Source: Nocardioides sp. HDW12B
Lineage (GTDB): Bacteria; Actinomycetota; Actinomycetes; Propionibacteriales; Nocardioidaceae
Length of the DNA stretch: 64,000 bases
Direction: 5' to 3'
Assembly: GCF_011299595.1 (NCBI RefSeq)
Contig: NZ_CP049867.1
Location: 2,790,001 to 2,854,000, forward strand
In this document: one piece after another, positions 24,041 to 32,282 of the stretch
Position numbering within the stretch: the stretch's first letter is position 1
Layout of the letters: each line of letters starts with the position of its first letter
Notes under the pieces: model-generated
Databases searched by the model: none
Told to the model about the DNA's origin: nothing
The model's input: only the letters and a program-made list of their open reading frames with translations
Translations under genes and position numbers: made by a program

Positions 24041-25072
24041 ATGGAACCGGACGGAGCAGGACGGACCGCGGTGGCGGTGATCGGCTCGGGCAACATCGGC
24101 ACGGACCTCATGATCAAGGTGCTGCGCCTCTCCGAGACCCTCGAGATGGCCGCGATGGTGGGCATCGACCCCGACTCCGACGGGCTCGCCCGGGCGGCCC
24201 GCCTCGGGGTGCCGACCACGGCCGACGGCGTCGAGGGCCTGATCGCGATGGAGGGCTTCGACCGCATCCGCATCGTGCTCGACGCGACGTCGGCCCGGGC
24301 CCACGCCGCCAACGCCGAGGCCCTCGCGCCGTACGGCGTGACGCTGGTCGACCTGACCCCGGCCGCGCTCGGGCCGTTCGTGGTGCCCGCGGTGAACCTG
24401 GAGGAGCACCTGGGTCCCGACGTCGCCTGGGAGGGGCTGGACCTCAACATGGTCACCTGCGGCGGGCAGGCCACGATCCCCGTCGTGCACGCCGTCGCCC
24501 AGGTGACCGCGGTCCCCTACGCCGAGATCGTGGCCTCCATCGCGTCACGCTCGGCCGGTCCGGGCACACGGGCGAACATCGACGAGTTCACCGAGACCAC
24601 CGCGCGGGCGATCGAGCAGATCGGCGGCGCCGGTCGCGGCAAGGCGATCATCGTCCTCAACCCGGCCGAGCCGCCGCTGATCATGCGCGACACCGTCTTC
24701 TGCCTGACCGGGGACGTCGACGCGGACGCCGTACGCACGGCCGTGGAGGCGCGGGTGGCCGAGGTGGCGGCGTACGTGCCGGGCTACCGGCTCAAGCAGC
24801 AGGTGCAGGTCACCCCGCTCGCCGAGGGCGACCCCTGGCACACGGTGGTGCCGGCGGGGCACGCGCCGGTGACGACGAAGGTGACGGTCTTCCTCGAGGT
24901 CGAGGGCGCGGCGCACTACCTGCCCGCCTACGCGGGCAACCTCGACATCATGACGTCGGCGGCCCTGCGGGTGGCCGAGCGAGTCGCCGAGCGACGGGCC
25001 GACCGGGCCGACCGGGCCGACCGGGCCGACCGGGCCGACCGGGCCGACCGTGCGCTGGAGGCGGCGCGGTGA
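24041..25072 (+). CDS. mhpF: Acetaldehyde dehydrogenase (acylating), meta-cleavage pathway
   Basis: A 343-residue enzyme that oxidises acetaldehyde or propionaldehyde to the acyl-CoA, channelled from the aldolase encoded next. The NAD-binding loop is [16 protein letters not shown] (about residues 11-26) and the catalytic Cys is in [13 protein letters not shown] (about residue 140). The ATG at 24041 is the first sensible start; the frame upstream is a shadow of the IclR gene. The C-terminus carries six copies of a 9-bp repeat giving an Ala-Asp-Arg tail beyond the family end. Its stop overlaps the aldolase start (GTGA), fitting the known two-protein complex. Homologues in steroid degraders are called HsaG. 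Confidence 0.93.
   Translation: MEPDGAGRTAVAVIGSGNIGTDLMIKVLRLSETLEMAAMVGIDPDSDGLARAARLGVPTTADGVEGLIAMEGFDRIRIVLDATSARAHAANAEALAPYGVTLVDLTPAALGPFVVPAVNLEEHLGPDVAWEGLDLNMVTCGGQATIPVVHAVAQVTAVPYAEIVASIASRSAGPGTRANIDEFTETTARAIEQIGGAGRGKAIIVLNPAEPPLIMRDTVFCLTGDVDADAVRTAVEARVAEVAAYVPGYRLKQQVQVTPLAEGDPWHTVVPAGHAPVTTKVTVFLEVEGAAHYLPAYAGNLDIMTSAALRVAERVAERRADRADRADRADRADRADRALEAAR
24996..25049 (+). repeat. Six 9-bp tandem repeats (GGGCCGACC) in the mhpF 3' end
   Basis: Six exact units encode an Arg-Ala-Asp repeat that extends the dehydrogenase past its conserved end. The unit length is a multiple of three, so slippage would change tail length but keep the frame and the downstream GTGA coupling. Confidence 0.9.
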
Positions 25073-26082
25073 GCGCGCCCGAGCTCTACGTCCAGGACGT
25101 CACGCTGCGCGACGGCATGCACGCGATCCGGCACCGCATCGGCACCGACGACGTCGGCCGCATCGTGGCGGCGCTGGACGCCGCCGGGGTGGACGCCATC
25201 GAGGTCGCCCACGGCGACGGACTGGCCGGTGGATCGGTGAACTACGGGCCGGGCAGCCACACCGACTGGGAGTGGATCGAGGCCGCGGCCGAACACTGCT
25301 CGCGCGCCGTGCTGACCACGCTGATCCTGCCCGGGATCGCCACCCGACGCGAGCTGCGGCGCGCCTACGACCTCGGCGTCCGCTCGGTCCGCGTCGCGAC
25401 GCACTGCACCGAGGCCGACGTGGCCGCGCAGCACATCGCGATGGCGCGCGAGCTCGGGATGGACGTGTCCGGGTTCCTGATGATGAGCCACATGGCCCCC
25501 GCCGCGGAGCTGGCCCAGCAGGCCCGCCTGATGGAGTCGTACGGCGCCCACTGCGTCTACGTGACCGACTCGGGGGGCCGGCTGACCATGGACGGGGTCC
25601 GGGAGCGGTTCCGCGCCTACCGCGACGTGCTCGACCCCGACACCCAGCTCGGCATCCACGCCCACGAGAACCTCTCGCTGTCGGTGGCCAACTCCGTGGT
25701 CGCCGTGGAGGAGGGCGTCACCCGGGTCGACGCGTCGCTGGCCGGGCACGGCGCCGGGGCCGGCAACTGCCCGATCGAGCCGTTCGTGGCCGTGGCGACG
25801 CTCAACGGCTGGGGCCACCGCTGCGACCTGCTGGCGCTGCAGGACGCCGCCGACGACCTGGTCCGGCCACTTCAGGACCGCCCGGTCCGGGTCGACCGGG
25901 AGACGCTGACCCTCGGGTTCGCCGGGGTGTACTCGTCGTTCCTGCGGCACGCCGAGGCGGCCTCGGTGCAGTACGGCATCGACGTCCGCACGCTCCTGCT
26001 CGAGGTGGGTCGGCGCGGGCTCGTCGGCGGCCAGGAGGACATGATCGTCGACGTCGCGCTCGACCTTCTGGGTGCGGCCTGA
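25069..26082 (+). CDS. mhpE: 4-hydroxy-2-oxovalerate aldolase
   Basis: A 337-residue DRE-TIM aldolase that splits 4-hydroxy-2-oxoacids into pyruvate and an aldehyde. [13 protein letters not shown] near the start supplies the Arg-Asp pair and His of the active site, and the metal ligands are in [14 protein letters not shown] (about residue 195 onward); [14 protein letters not shown] follows. It partners with the acylating dehydrogenase, whose stop it overlaps by four bases, so the toxic aldehyde is channelled. This is the HsaF/MhpE/DmpG step of catechol or steroid-ring meta-cleavage; the expected hydratase gene is not in this window. Two palindromic hairpins follow the stop. Confidence 0.93.
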   Translation: MSAPELYVQDVTLRDGMHAIRHRIGTDDVGRIVAALDAAGVDAIEVAHGDGLAGGSVNYGPGSHTDWEWIEAAAEHCSRAVLTTLILPGIATRRELRRAYDLGVRSVRVATHCTEADVAAQHIAMARELGMDVSGFLMMSHMAPAAELAQQARLMESYGAHCVYVTDSGGRLTMDGVRERFRAYRDVLDPDTQLGIHAHENLSLSVANSVVAVEEGVTRVDASLAGHGAGAGNCPIEPFVAVATLNGWGHRCDLLALQDAADDLVRPLQDRPVRVDRETLTLGFAGVYSSFLRHAEAASVQYGIDVRTLLLEVGRRGLVGGQEDMIVDVALDLLGAA

Positions 26083-26124
26083 GCCCGGTCGGTGTGGCAG
26101 GGTGGGGCCGCTCGTGATCGCCCC

Positions 26125-26182
26125 TTCCCTCGCGCGAGGGAAATCATGCGAGTCCCAACGTCCCCTCCCGGGTGCCGTTGGG
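26125..26182. terminator. Two hairpins downstream of the aldolase gene
   Basis: A perfect 18-bp palindrome (TTCCCTCGCGCGAGGGAA, 26125-26142) is followed by a 7-bp stem (CCCAACG 26154-26160 with CGTTGGG 26176-26182). They lie 43-100 bases after the aldolase stop and before the next gene's ribosome site. There is no T-tract, so a terminator role is likely but not certain; the palindrome could also be an operator. Confidence 0.5.
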
Positions 26183-26272
26183 CCGTGGTGGCGGCGGGCG
26201 GGCGGAACATAACCTGACGCCGTCGCCGTGCTCCGACGTCGGGCGACCACCACGACCGAACGAGGAGGAACG

Positions 26273-26803
26273 ATGGGCTACGTCGTGCTCAGGCACGCCG
26301 GGGACCACCTGGGACTCGTGCCCGACGCCACGTCCGGCCGGTCCCGTCTGCACCCGGTCGACGGGGCGGTCACCGCCGCGGCCGTCTTCCGCCGGCTGGC
26401 CCTCTCGCACGACCGCATCGCCCTGCAGACCCTCGACGGTCGCTACCTCACGGTGGCCGAGGACGAGGCGATGAGCTTCGCGGTGTACGCCGACGCCTCC
26501 TTCTCGAGCGCCGCCACCTTCGAGGAGGTGCTCTGGCCGGGCGGCGAGGTGTCGCTGCGCTGCGACCGGCTCACCTACCTCAGCGTGACCCCCTCGGGCC
26601 AGGTGAGTGCGAACCGCACGGTCACCGAGGTCTCGGAGCGCTTCTCGATGACCTCCGCCCCCCGCAGCCTGCGCCCGGTGGTGGCCGAGCCGGAGCCGGC
26701 CATCGCGCGCGTCGTCACCCTGCCGCGCCAGGCCGGTCCCCGTCGGGAGGACCCCAGCACCCGCCGCAACGGCGGCTCCTCGGTGGGCCACGGCACCGAC
26801 TGA
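26273..26803 (+). CDS. Small protein with a fascin-like/beta-trefoil pattern, function unknown
   Basis: A 176-residue protein starting at an ATG with a strong GAGGAGG site. Residues 1-125 show repeated 'D-G-R-Y-L-T-V' style strands: HLGLVPDATSGRSRLHPV, ALQTLDGRYLTVAEDEAM, AATFEEVLWPGGEVSLRC and LTYLSVTPSGQVSANRT, which look like three trefoil repeats as in fascin-like proteins. The last 50 residues are Pro/Arg-rich and probably disordered. There is no signal peptide, membrane helix or catalytic motif. It stands alone between the aldolase and the glutamine amidotransferase genes. The fold assignment is a pattern impression only. Confidence 0.6.
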   Translation: MGYVVLRHAGDHLGLVPDATSGRSRLHPVDGAVTAAAVFRRLALSHDRIALQTLDGRYLTVAEDEAMSFAVYADASFSSAATFEEVLWPGGEVSLRCDRLTYLSVTPSGQVSANRTVTEVSERFSMTSAPRSLRPVVAEPEPAIARVVTLPRQAGPRREDPSTRRNGGSSVGHGTD

Positions 26804-26837
26804 CGCCGGCTGACAGGCCGGCCCCTATCCTCGCAGC

Positions 26838-27572
26838 GTGAAACCCTTCCTGCTCCTCGCCACCCGGGCCGAGGACGCTGCCGCCGACGAGGAGTACGCC
26901 GCCTTCCTGCGGTTCTCGGGGCTGGCGCCGAGCGACCTGGTCCGGCACCGGCTGGAGCGGGACCCACTGGGACGGGTGGACCTGGACCGGTGGTCCGGGC
27001 TGATCCTGGGCGGGAGCCCCTTCACGACCTCGATCCCGGCCGAGCAGAAGTCGTCGGCGCAGATCCGCTCCGAGGCCGAGCTGGGACTGCTGCTGCCGGA
27101 GGTGCTCGAGCGCGACTTCCCCTTCCTGGGCGCCTGCTACGGCGTGGGGATCCTGGGCCAGCACCTGCAGGGCGTCGTCGACGACACTTATCCCGAGCCG
27201 GTCGGGCCGACCGTGGTGCAGCTCAGCGACGACGGTCGCCGGGACCCGCTGCTGGGCATCCTGCCGCCGTCCTTCGAGGCGTTCGTGGGGCACAAGGAGG
27301 CGGTGACGGTGCTGCCGGAGGCCGCGGTCCGGCTGGCCGGCTCGTCGGCGTGCCCCGTGCAGGCCTTCCGGGTCGGTGAGCGCGTCTACGCCACGCAGTT
27401 CCACCCCGAGCTCGACGTCACCGGGATCCAGATCCGCATCGACACCTACAAGCACGCCGGCTACTTCGACCCCGGCACCGCCGACGACCTCAAGGCGGCC
27501 GCCGCCGCGAGCGACGTCGTCCACCCACCACGGCTCGTGCGCCGCTTCGTCGAGCTGTTCGCCACCGACTGA
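26838..27572 (+). CDS. Class I glutamine amidotransferase-like protein
   Basis: A 244-residue protein with a complete GATase1 domain. The nucleophile Cys is in FLGACYGVGILGQ (about residue 100), and the His-Glu pair is in YATQFHPELDV (about residue 193). The N-terminal segment (LLLATRAEDAAADEEYAAFL) is typical of the stand-alone 'GMP synthase-like' amidotransferases in actinobacteria, which lack a synthetase partner and may act on gamma-glutamyl compounds. GTG start at 26838. It is monocistronic and convergent with the HNH gene (25-bp gap). The true substrate is unknown. Confidence 0.88.
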   Translation: MKPFLLLATRAEDAAADEEYAAFLRFSGLAPSDLVRHRLERDPLGRVDLDRWSGLILGGSPFTTSIPAEQKSSAQIRSEAELGLLLPEVLERDFPFLGACYGVGILGQHLQGVVDDTYPEPVGPTVVQLSDDGRRDPLLGILPPSFEAFVGHKEAVTVLPEAAVRLAGSSACPVQAFRVGERVYATQFHPELDVTGIQIRIDTYKHAGYFDPGTADDLKAAAAASDVVHPPRLVRRFVELFATD

Positions 27573-27597
27573 GCCCGGCGCGCGAGCGCCTCGTGGG

Positions 27598-29793
27598 TCA
27601 GGCGACGTCGATCAGGAGTCGTCCGATCCTGGCCTCCAGGGCACTGCGCGACCCGGGCGCGGCGGTGGGCCTGCTGCTGGCCCTCTCCTCGTGCTGGCGC
27701 AGGATCGCGGGGCGCTCCCGACCCAGAGGTGTGGTCCCGGTGTGGTCGACGCGGAACCAGTGCCCGCTCGGCGTCTGCCAGAGATACAGACCGGGGAGGG
27801 GCTGGTGGCAGCGCCAGCCGGCGTGGGTCTTGAGGTTGTGGTGGCCCACGGCGAGCGGCCCGAGGTTGCCGGGCCGCGTCGGACCCCTGACCGGCGCGGT
27901 CGAGGCGTCCGACGCGACCGTCTCGTCGACCTCCGGGCCCCGCCCGGTCGCGCGGGGCCCGGTGCGGTCGTGGACGTAGGGCACGGTGTGGTCGATCTGG
28001 CACCGGCGGGCGTCGGCCGTCCCCCACGGAAAGACCTCGAACACCGACGAATGCACGACCGCCTCCTGCATCGCAGCCGGCACGTCGTAGGCGTCGACGG
28101 GCGCCTGCCCCGCAACGTCCAGGACGGGCCTCACCACGATCTGGTCGCGGAGCCGGAGCCGTGCGCGGTTCTGACGGCGCGCTCGCGACGCAGGACCACC
28201 CTCGGTAGCAGCGGGAGCGGCATCGTCACCGACGCCGGGGACGGCACCGGGACCGGGACCGGGACCGGGACCCTGGTCGCTCAGCCGGGCTCCGGGTGGA
28301 TGTCGTCCGTCGAGATGGTCGACCAGCCATGCGGGCAGCTGCTCCGACAGCAGGTCACGCAGCTGGCGCAACCCCACCGGACCCAGCGGACCGTCGGAGT
28401 CGGCCATCCGCGCCACCACCCCGTCCTCGCTGAGGTGGAAGAACAGCGTCGTCCGCGGACGCAGCAGGTCCCATGCGCTGCCATGACCCTGACGGGCCGC
28501 CAGGTCGGCTAGCTCTCGTCCGAACGCGGCCGCCAGCTCGACGGCCGTGGGCGGCTCCGGGTCCGGCTCCGGATCCAGGTCCGGGTCCGGGTCCGGGTCC
28601 GGGTCCGGGTCCGGGTAAGGGTCCAGGTCCAGGTCCAGGTCCAGGTCCAGGTCCGAAGGTGTGTCCGCGTTCGCGTCCGGTTCCGGGTTCAGGTCCGGCT
28701 CCGGGTTCAGGTCAAGTTTCAGGTCCCCAGCTGAACGTGTGTCCGCGTCCAGTCCTTGCTCGTGCTCGTGCTCGTGCTCGGGCTTGTGCTCGTGCACGGG
28801 CTTGTGCTCGTGCACGGAGTCGGCCCCTGGGTCGTCGTCCACCGCCGCGGGGCCGGGCCCGGCGCTGTCGACCCGGTCGGGGCTGACGGTCTGCCCGAGC
28901 AGCAGGCAGACCTGGGCGGGGTTGGCGAGGAGGCCGATCGCCTTGGCCCGCCGCACCTGCTCGGCGTCCCCGTCGCCGGCCGCGCCCAGGAGCTCGGCCA
29001 GGTGCTGGACCAGCGCGTCGAGCCGGGCCACGTTGCCTGCCGAGGTGCGGGCCACGAGCGTCCGGTTGCCCTTCTCGTCGGTGCCGCGGTAGCGACCGGC
29101 CGAGACGTAGCAGCGCTCGTCGTGCTCCCGCCGCCGCTCCTCGTGCCCCTCCGGGTCCGCGGCGATCACGGCCGCCTCGATGACGTCGAAGCAGCGACCC
29201 CAGGGCAACTTCGCGAGGACGTGCGCCGTCGCGCGGTCCACCTGGTCGGCCTGCTCCCGCGTCAGCCACGCGGCCATGCGCGCCAGGCGCCGGGCCTGCC
29301 ACTCCTCGACCTCGCCGGCCATCAGCCGGCGCCAGAGCCGTGGGTGGCGGTGCCGCAGGTCCAGAGCCTCACCCAGCGCGGTCGAGCCCGACTGCGTGGT
29401 CGTGCCCAAGTGGACCGCGTACTCGGCCACCCCGGACGCCGACACCGCCGGCGTCCCGTCGCTCCCCGGCCGACGGCAGATCCACAGCCGCCGTCGCCAC
29501 GGCGATGACGTCGAAGCGGTGCCCTGACAGCCGCACACGCCCTCGCGGGCGCCGGACCCGACGTCGGTGTCCTCCAGGTGCCGTCCCTGCTGGCACGCGG
29601 GCACGTGCTGGTCGGCCCAGGTCACAGCCAGCAGGAGCCGCCGAGCCCCGAGCAGCCGGCTCTCGCGGTCCACGTCGGCAATGGCGTCGGCCAGCTTCGC
29701 CGCATCGAGATCCACGACCGGCTCGACCTCCGCGACGTCGAGCACGCCCGAGCGAGGCTGCCCCATCCCCGAAACTCTGTCATGCTCGAACAT
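27598..29793 (-). CDS. 13E12-repeat / DUF222 family HNH endonuclease, SOS-regulated
   Basis: A 731-residue protein with an N-terminal DUF222 (13E12 repeat) domain (about residues 80-330), a long low-complexity linker and a C-terminal HNH nuclease domain starting at CQIDHTVPY (about residue 598) and ending HHNLKTH. The linker holds His-Glu, Pro-Asp and Leu-Asp runs coded by simple repeats (28556-28815) and a Gly-Pro run (28246-28273). Such genes are multi-copy in actinobacteria and several mycobacterial ones are LexA-controlled. Here a perfect LexA box overlaps the ATG, and a TACAAT -10 lies seven bases upstream, so the mRNA is probably leaderless. An ATG at 29766 is an alternative start. The biological role (DNA damage, intron-like mobility or defence) is unsettled. 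Confidence 0.88.
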   Translation of the reverse strand: MFEHDRVSGMGQPRSGVLDVAEVEPVVDLDAAKLADAIADVDRESRLLGARRLLLAVTWADQHVPACQQGRHLEDTDVGSGAREGVCGCQGTASTSSPWRRRLWICRRPGSDGTPAVSASGVAEYAVHLGTTTQSGSTALGEALDLRHRHPRLWRRLMAGEVEEWQARRLARMAAWLTREQADQVDRATAHVLAKLPWGRCFDVIEAAVIAADPEGHEERRREHDERCYVSAGRYRGTDEKGNRTLVARTSAGNVARLDALVQHLAELLGAAGDGDAEQVRRAKAIGLLANPAQVCLLLGQTVSPDRVDSAGPGPAAVDDDPGADSVHEHKPVHEHKPEHEHEHEQGLDADTRSAGDLKLDLNPEPDLNPEPDANADTPSDLDLDLDLDLDPYPDPDPDPDPDPDLDPEPDPEPPTAVELAAAFGRELADLAARQGHGSAWDLLRPRTTLFFHLSEDGVVARMADSDGPLGPVGLRQLRDLLSEQLPAWLVDHLDGRHPPGARLSDQGPGPGPGPGAVPGVGDDAAPAATEGGPASRARRQNRARLRLRDQIVVRPVLDVAGQAPVDAYDVPAAMQEAVVHSSVFEVFPWGTADARRCQIDHTVPYVHDRTGPRATGRGPEVDETVASDASTAPVRGPTRPGNLGPLAVGHHNLKTHAGWRCHQPLPGLYLWQTPSGHWFRVDHTGTTPLGRERPAILRQHEERASSRPTAAPGSRSALEARIGRLLIDVA
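28556..28815 (-). repeat. Simple-sequence repeats inside the HNH gene
   Basis: Six-base units GGTCCG/GGTCCA run through about 28570-28652, with degenerate copies to 28730, and code for alternating Pro-Asp then Leu-Asp. A CTCGTG-type run at 28756-28815 codes for His-Glu. All units are multiples of three, so copy change would lengthen or shorten the linker without breaking the frame. Confidence 0.85.
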
Positions 29794-29801
29794 ACGTTCG
29801 A
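29786..29801. promoter_or_regulatory. LexA (SOS) box overlapping the HNH gene start
   Basis: TCGAACATACGTTCGA fits the mycobacterial/actinobacterial SOS consensus TCGAAC-N4-GTTCGA perfectly. It covers the first codons of the HNH gene (ATG at 29793-29791), so LexA would block initiation directly. Confidence 0.9.
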
Positions 29802-29806
29802 TTGTA
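29801..29806 (-). promoter_or_regulatory. -10 element TACAAT of the HNH gene, leaderless arrangement
   Basis: On the minus strand TACAAT is followed by seven bases and then the ATG, so the transcript would begin at or within a base or two of the start codon. No Shine-Dalgarno sequence is present. No convincing -35 is visible at 16-18 bp. Confidence 0.6.
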
Positions 29807-29857
29807 CTACACGAGGGTGACAGGCTCCATACCGGCTCTCACTGATTGTGGATTCCT

Positions 29858-29922
29858 CGATCCGACCGTCCCCACCACGCGATCCGACCGTCCCCGCCAC
29901 GCGATCCGACCGTGCGGCCACG
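29858..29922 (+). repeat. 22-bp direct repeat (x3) upstream of the sigma-factor gene
   Basis: Three head-to-tail copies begin CGATCCGACCGT at 29858, 29880 and 29902; the first two differ at one base and the third diverges in its second half. They lie 73-137 bases upstream of the sigma gene start, a sensible place for regulator binding. Two turns of helix (22 bp) would place all copies on one face. Confidence 0.8.
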
Positions 29923-29994
29923 ACCATAGGACTGCGAACCGACGCAACCTGCTGGAGCAATCGTGCGTCTGGAGGGAGGAAGGAGGTGGTGCCG

Positions 29995-30501
29995 GTGCCG
30001 ACGTACACCGAGGCGGAGCTACCGACGTTCGAGGAGTACGCTGCCGCAGCGTGGCCCTCGCTGTACCGCCGCGCGTACCTGTTGTGCGGCAACCACGCCG
30101 ACGCGGAGGACCTCGCGCAGGCGTCGCTCATCAAGATCCACGCCTCGTGGACGAAGGTGAGCCGGGCGGAGTCGCCCCACGCCTACGTGCGCCGCATCCT
30201 CACCAACACCTTCCTGTCCACCAAGCGCCACAAGGGCCGCCGGCTGGAGCTGCTGGCCGGGGACCACGCCCCGGAGCCGACCAGCCCGCCGGTCGAGGGT
30301 CCCGAGGACCGCATGGCCCTGTGGCCACACGTGCGGGACCTCCCGAAGCGGCAACGCGCCGTCATCGTCCTGCGCTACTACGAACAGCTCAGCGAGGCGG
30401 AGATCGCCGACGCGCTCGACTGCTCCCGCGGCAACGTGAAGTCCACGGCCCACCGCGCCCTGCAGAACCTACGAACCGCTCTCGATGGGAGGGACGAATG
30501 A
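29995..30501 (+). CDS. ECF-type RNA polymerase sigma factor (SigE-like family)
   Basis: A 168-residue extracytoplasmic-function sigma factor. Region 2 reads LYRRAYLLCGNHADAEDLAQASLIKIHASWTK and region 4 LPKRQRAVIVLRYYEQLSEAEIADALDCSRGNVKSTAHRALQNLR, matching the short actinobacterial 'SigE-like' group. I chose the GTG at 29995, eight bases after AGGAGG; two other GTG codons (29986, 29989) and a long upstream frame are less likely. It overlaps the next gene by ATGA, which marks that gene as its probable regulator. Three 22-bp direct repeats lie in the upstream region. Confidence 0.88.
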   Translation: MPTYTEAELPTFEEYAAAAWPSLYRRAYLLCGNHADAEDLAQASLIKIHASWTKVSRAESPHAYVRRILTNTFLSTKRHKGRRLELLAGDHAPEPTSPPVEGPEDRMALWPHVRDLPKRQRAVIVLRYYEQLSEAEIADALDCSRGNVKSTAHRALQNLRTALDGRDE

Positions 30502-31634
30502 TGGACTCCGAGCTCGAGCAGACCCTCGCACGCGACCTGGACGACGTCGCGAGCCGGCTCGTCGTACCCACGATGCCGACGCTGCCCTCCTCGCCCCCCG
30601 GCGGCTGGTCGCGTCGCCACCGCGCGGCGCCGTTGCTGCTCGCGGCAGCCGTCCTCGCCACCGCCCTCGCCACCGTGGCGACGATCCTGTCCCTGACAGG
30701 GCCCGCCGCCGACGGCCCGGTGGCGCCCCCGACCCCCGCCCCGAGCGCCGAGGGCGCGATCTCAGGTGCAGCGCCCGACGTGCCCGCGGTGGTCGCCGGA
30801 ACCCTCCTCGTCGGGGGTGAGCAGGTCCCCGGCGAGTGGCTCAACGTCCAGGGCACCGGCACTCGCTGGGTCGGCCAGCGCGCCGACGGCGGCTGGCGGT
30901 GGGGCTTCGACACCGAGCCCCAGCGCATGGACGGCGCGATGGAGCAGCCGCCCGTCATGTCCCCCAACGGCGGCTACACCGCCCGGGTCGTCAGCGACGC
31001 GGGCAGCGCGATGCTCATCGGCGCCGACACCGAGTTCGGCGGTGAGGGGTTCGGTGGCGTCGACGTGCCGGTCGACCCCCAGGGTCCGCCACCGCGCGCC
31101 GCGGCCGTGACGGACGACGGGCTGGTGGTGGCCGGCGGACCCGGCTTCCAGCTGCTCTGGCGCCCCCTCGTGGACAACGAGACCGTCGACCTGGCGGAGA
31201 CGGCTCCCGGCCAGGTGGTGCTCGACGGGACCGCAGCCGGACTGGTCGTCAACGAGGGCGAGTACGGCGCCACCGACGGCACCCAGGGCGAGCCCTACCT
31301 GGCCCGGGTGTCCGAGGACGGCTCGCTCGAGCGGCTGGGGTCGGTCCCGACGCACGACGTGCTCGAGGCCAGCGAGCAGTGGCTGGCGTTCGTGCCACCC
31401 GGCACGGTCGGCGGCGAGGCCTCGGCGGCTCCCGACCTCCGGGTGCAGCGCCTCGACGGCTCGGCGGACGGCACGCTGTCGCCGCCCCAGGGATGGCTCT
31501 TCGTCGCGCCGGGCTTCCGCTGGGAGAGCGAGGACAGCCTGGTCGGGCTGGTCGTGACCCAGGACGGTGGCGACGAGGGGCTCGTGCGGTGCCGCCCGGA
31601 GCCGGCGGCGTGCCGTCTGCTCGACCTGCCCTGA
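30498..31634 (+). CDS. Single-pass membrane protein, probable partner/anti-sigma of the ECF factor
   Basis: A 378-residue protein starting at an ATG that overlaps the sigma-factor stop. A short cytoplasmic N-terminus (about 42 residues with EQTLARDLDDVASRL) precedes one membrane helix (about 43-67, rich in Ala/Leu), and about 300 residues lie outside. The outer part has Gly/Asp-rich strand-turn motifs resembling a beta-propeller (SPNGGYTARVVSDAGSAM, VTDDGLVVAGGPGF, RVSEDGSLERLG). No HxxxCxxC zinc anti-sigma motif is present. Translational coupling and topology suggest it holds or senses for the sigma factor; this is inference. It ends convergently with bioN. Confidence 0.8.
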   Translation: MMDSELEQTLARDLDDVASRLVVPTMPTLPSSPPGGWSRRHRAAPLLLAAAVLATALATVATILSLTGPAADGPVAPPTPAPSAEGAISGAAPDVPAVVAGTLLVGGEQVPGEWLNVQGTGTRWVGQRADGGWRWGFDTEPQRMDGAMEQPPVMSPNGGYTARVVSDAGSAMLIGADTEFGGEGFGGVDVPVDPQGPPPRAAAVTDDGLVVAGGPGFQLLWRPLVDNETVDLAETAPGQVVLDGTAAGLVVNEGEYGATDGTQGEPYLARVSEDGSLERLGSVPTHDVLEASEQWLAFVPPGTVGGEASAAPDLRVQRLDGSADGTLSPPQGWLFVAPGFRWESEDSLVGLVVTQDGGDEGLVRCRPEPAACRLLDLP

Positions 31635-31637
31635 GGC

Positions 31638-31665
31638 GCTGAGCCGCTGAGCCGCTGAGCCGCTG
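31638..31665. repeat. 8-bp tandem repeat GCTGAGCC (about 3.5 copies) between convergent genes
   Basis: Exact GCTGAGCC units at 31638, 31646 and 31654 plus GCTG fill the gap between the membrane-protein stop and the bioN stop. The unit can pair with GGGCTCAG at 31675-31682, so a terminator role for either strand is possible. Confidence 0.7.
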
Positions 31666-31679
31666 GGGCCCGGACGGGC

Positions 31680-32282
31680 TCAGTCGTCGACGCCGCGGGC
31701 GACGAGGGCCTCGCCCAGGTCGTCGGCGTGGCGGACGGCGCGGATGATCAGCGGGGCGGCGTACGCACGGGCGCTGGGACGCACCCCGCGTGCCCGCTGG
31801 GCGTCGCGGACCTCCTCGGCCAGGCCGAGGACGACCGGGACCGAGCGGATGGCCAGCGCCATGAGCAGCCCGACCCGCTCGGGGTCGACGCCGACGTGGC
31901 GCAGCGGCCGGACGACCGCCACCACGACGTCGAGCAGGTCCTGGGTGCGGGTGGTCAGCGTGACCAGGCCGGCCAGCAGCACCAGCGCGCCCACCACGCC
32001 GACCACCACGACGGCCCGCTCCCAGCCCGCGACGAGCACCTGGAAGACGACCACGGCGCCGAGGATCAGCGCCAGCGGCCGGATCTGGGCCACCACGCTG
32101 CGCAGGGGGATGCGCGCGACGGCGTACGCGAGGACGAGGGCGAGCCACATCAGCCCGACCCGGGGCAACGTGTCGAGCCAGAGCGACCCGACCCCGGCCG
32201 CGACCAGGGCACCGAGCTTCACCCGCGCCGGCAGCCGGTGCACCACCGAGGTGCCCGGAACGAAGAGCCCGAGCTGGCTCAC
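31680..32282 (-). CDS. bioN: Energy-coupling-factor transporter transmembrane protein (EcfT/BioN)
   Basis: A 200-residue membrane protein with about five hydrophobic helices, the T-component linking the ATPase to the biotin-binding S-component BioY. The second half has the EcfT coupling-helix pattern: IRSVPVVLGLAEEVRDAQRARGVRPSAR, containing the conserved Ala-Arg-Gly that contacts the ATPase, then a final ALVARGVDD repeat of the motif. Its GTG start overlaps the BioM stop (GTGA). It is the last gene of the five-gene operon starting with bioY at 36156. Confidence 0.88.
   Translation of the reverse strand: MSQLGLFVPGTSVVHRLPARVKLGALVAAGVGSLWLDTLPRVGLMWLALVLAYAVARIPLRSVVAQIRPLALILGAVVVFQVLVAGWERAVVVVGVVGALVLLAGLVTLTTRTQDLLDVVVAVVRPLRHVGVDPERVGLLMALAIRSVPVVLGLAEEVRDAQRARGVRPSARAYAAPLIIRAVRHADDLGEALVARGVDD

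Noticed and set aside
24004-25068. Upstream extension of the aldolase frame through the dehydrogenase gene
   Set aside because: Translation there is an Arg/Gly/Asp-rich shadow; the GTGA overlap at 25069 gives the correct family length.
27598-29793. Mobile group I/II intron or insertion sequence around the HNH gene
   Set aside because: No terminal inverted repeats, target duplications, reverse transcriptase or transposase were seen; 13E12 genes are commonly stand-alone.
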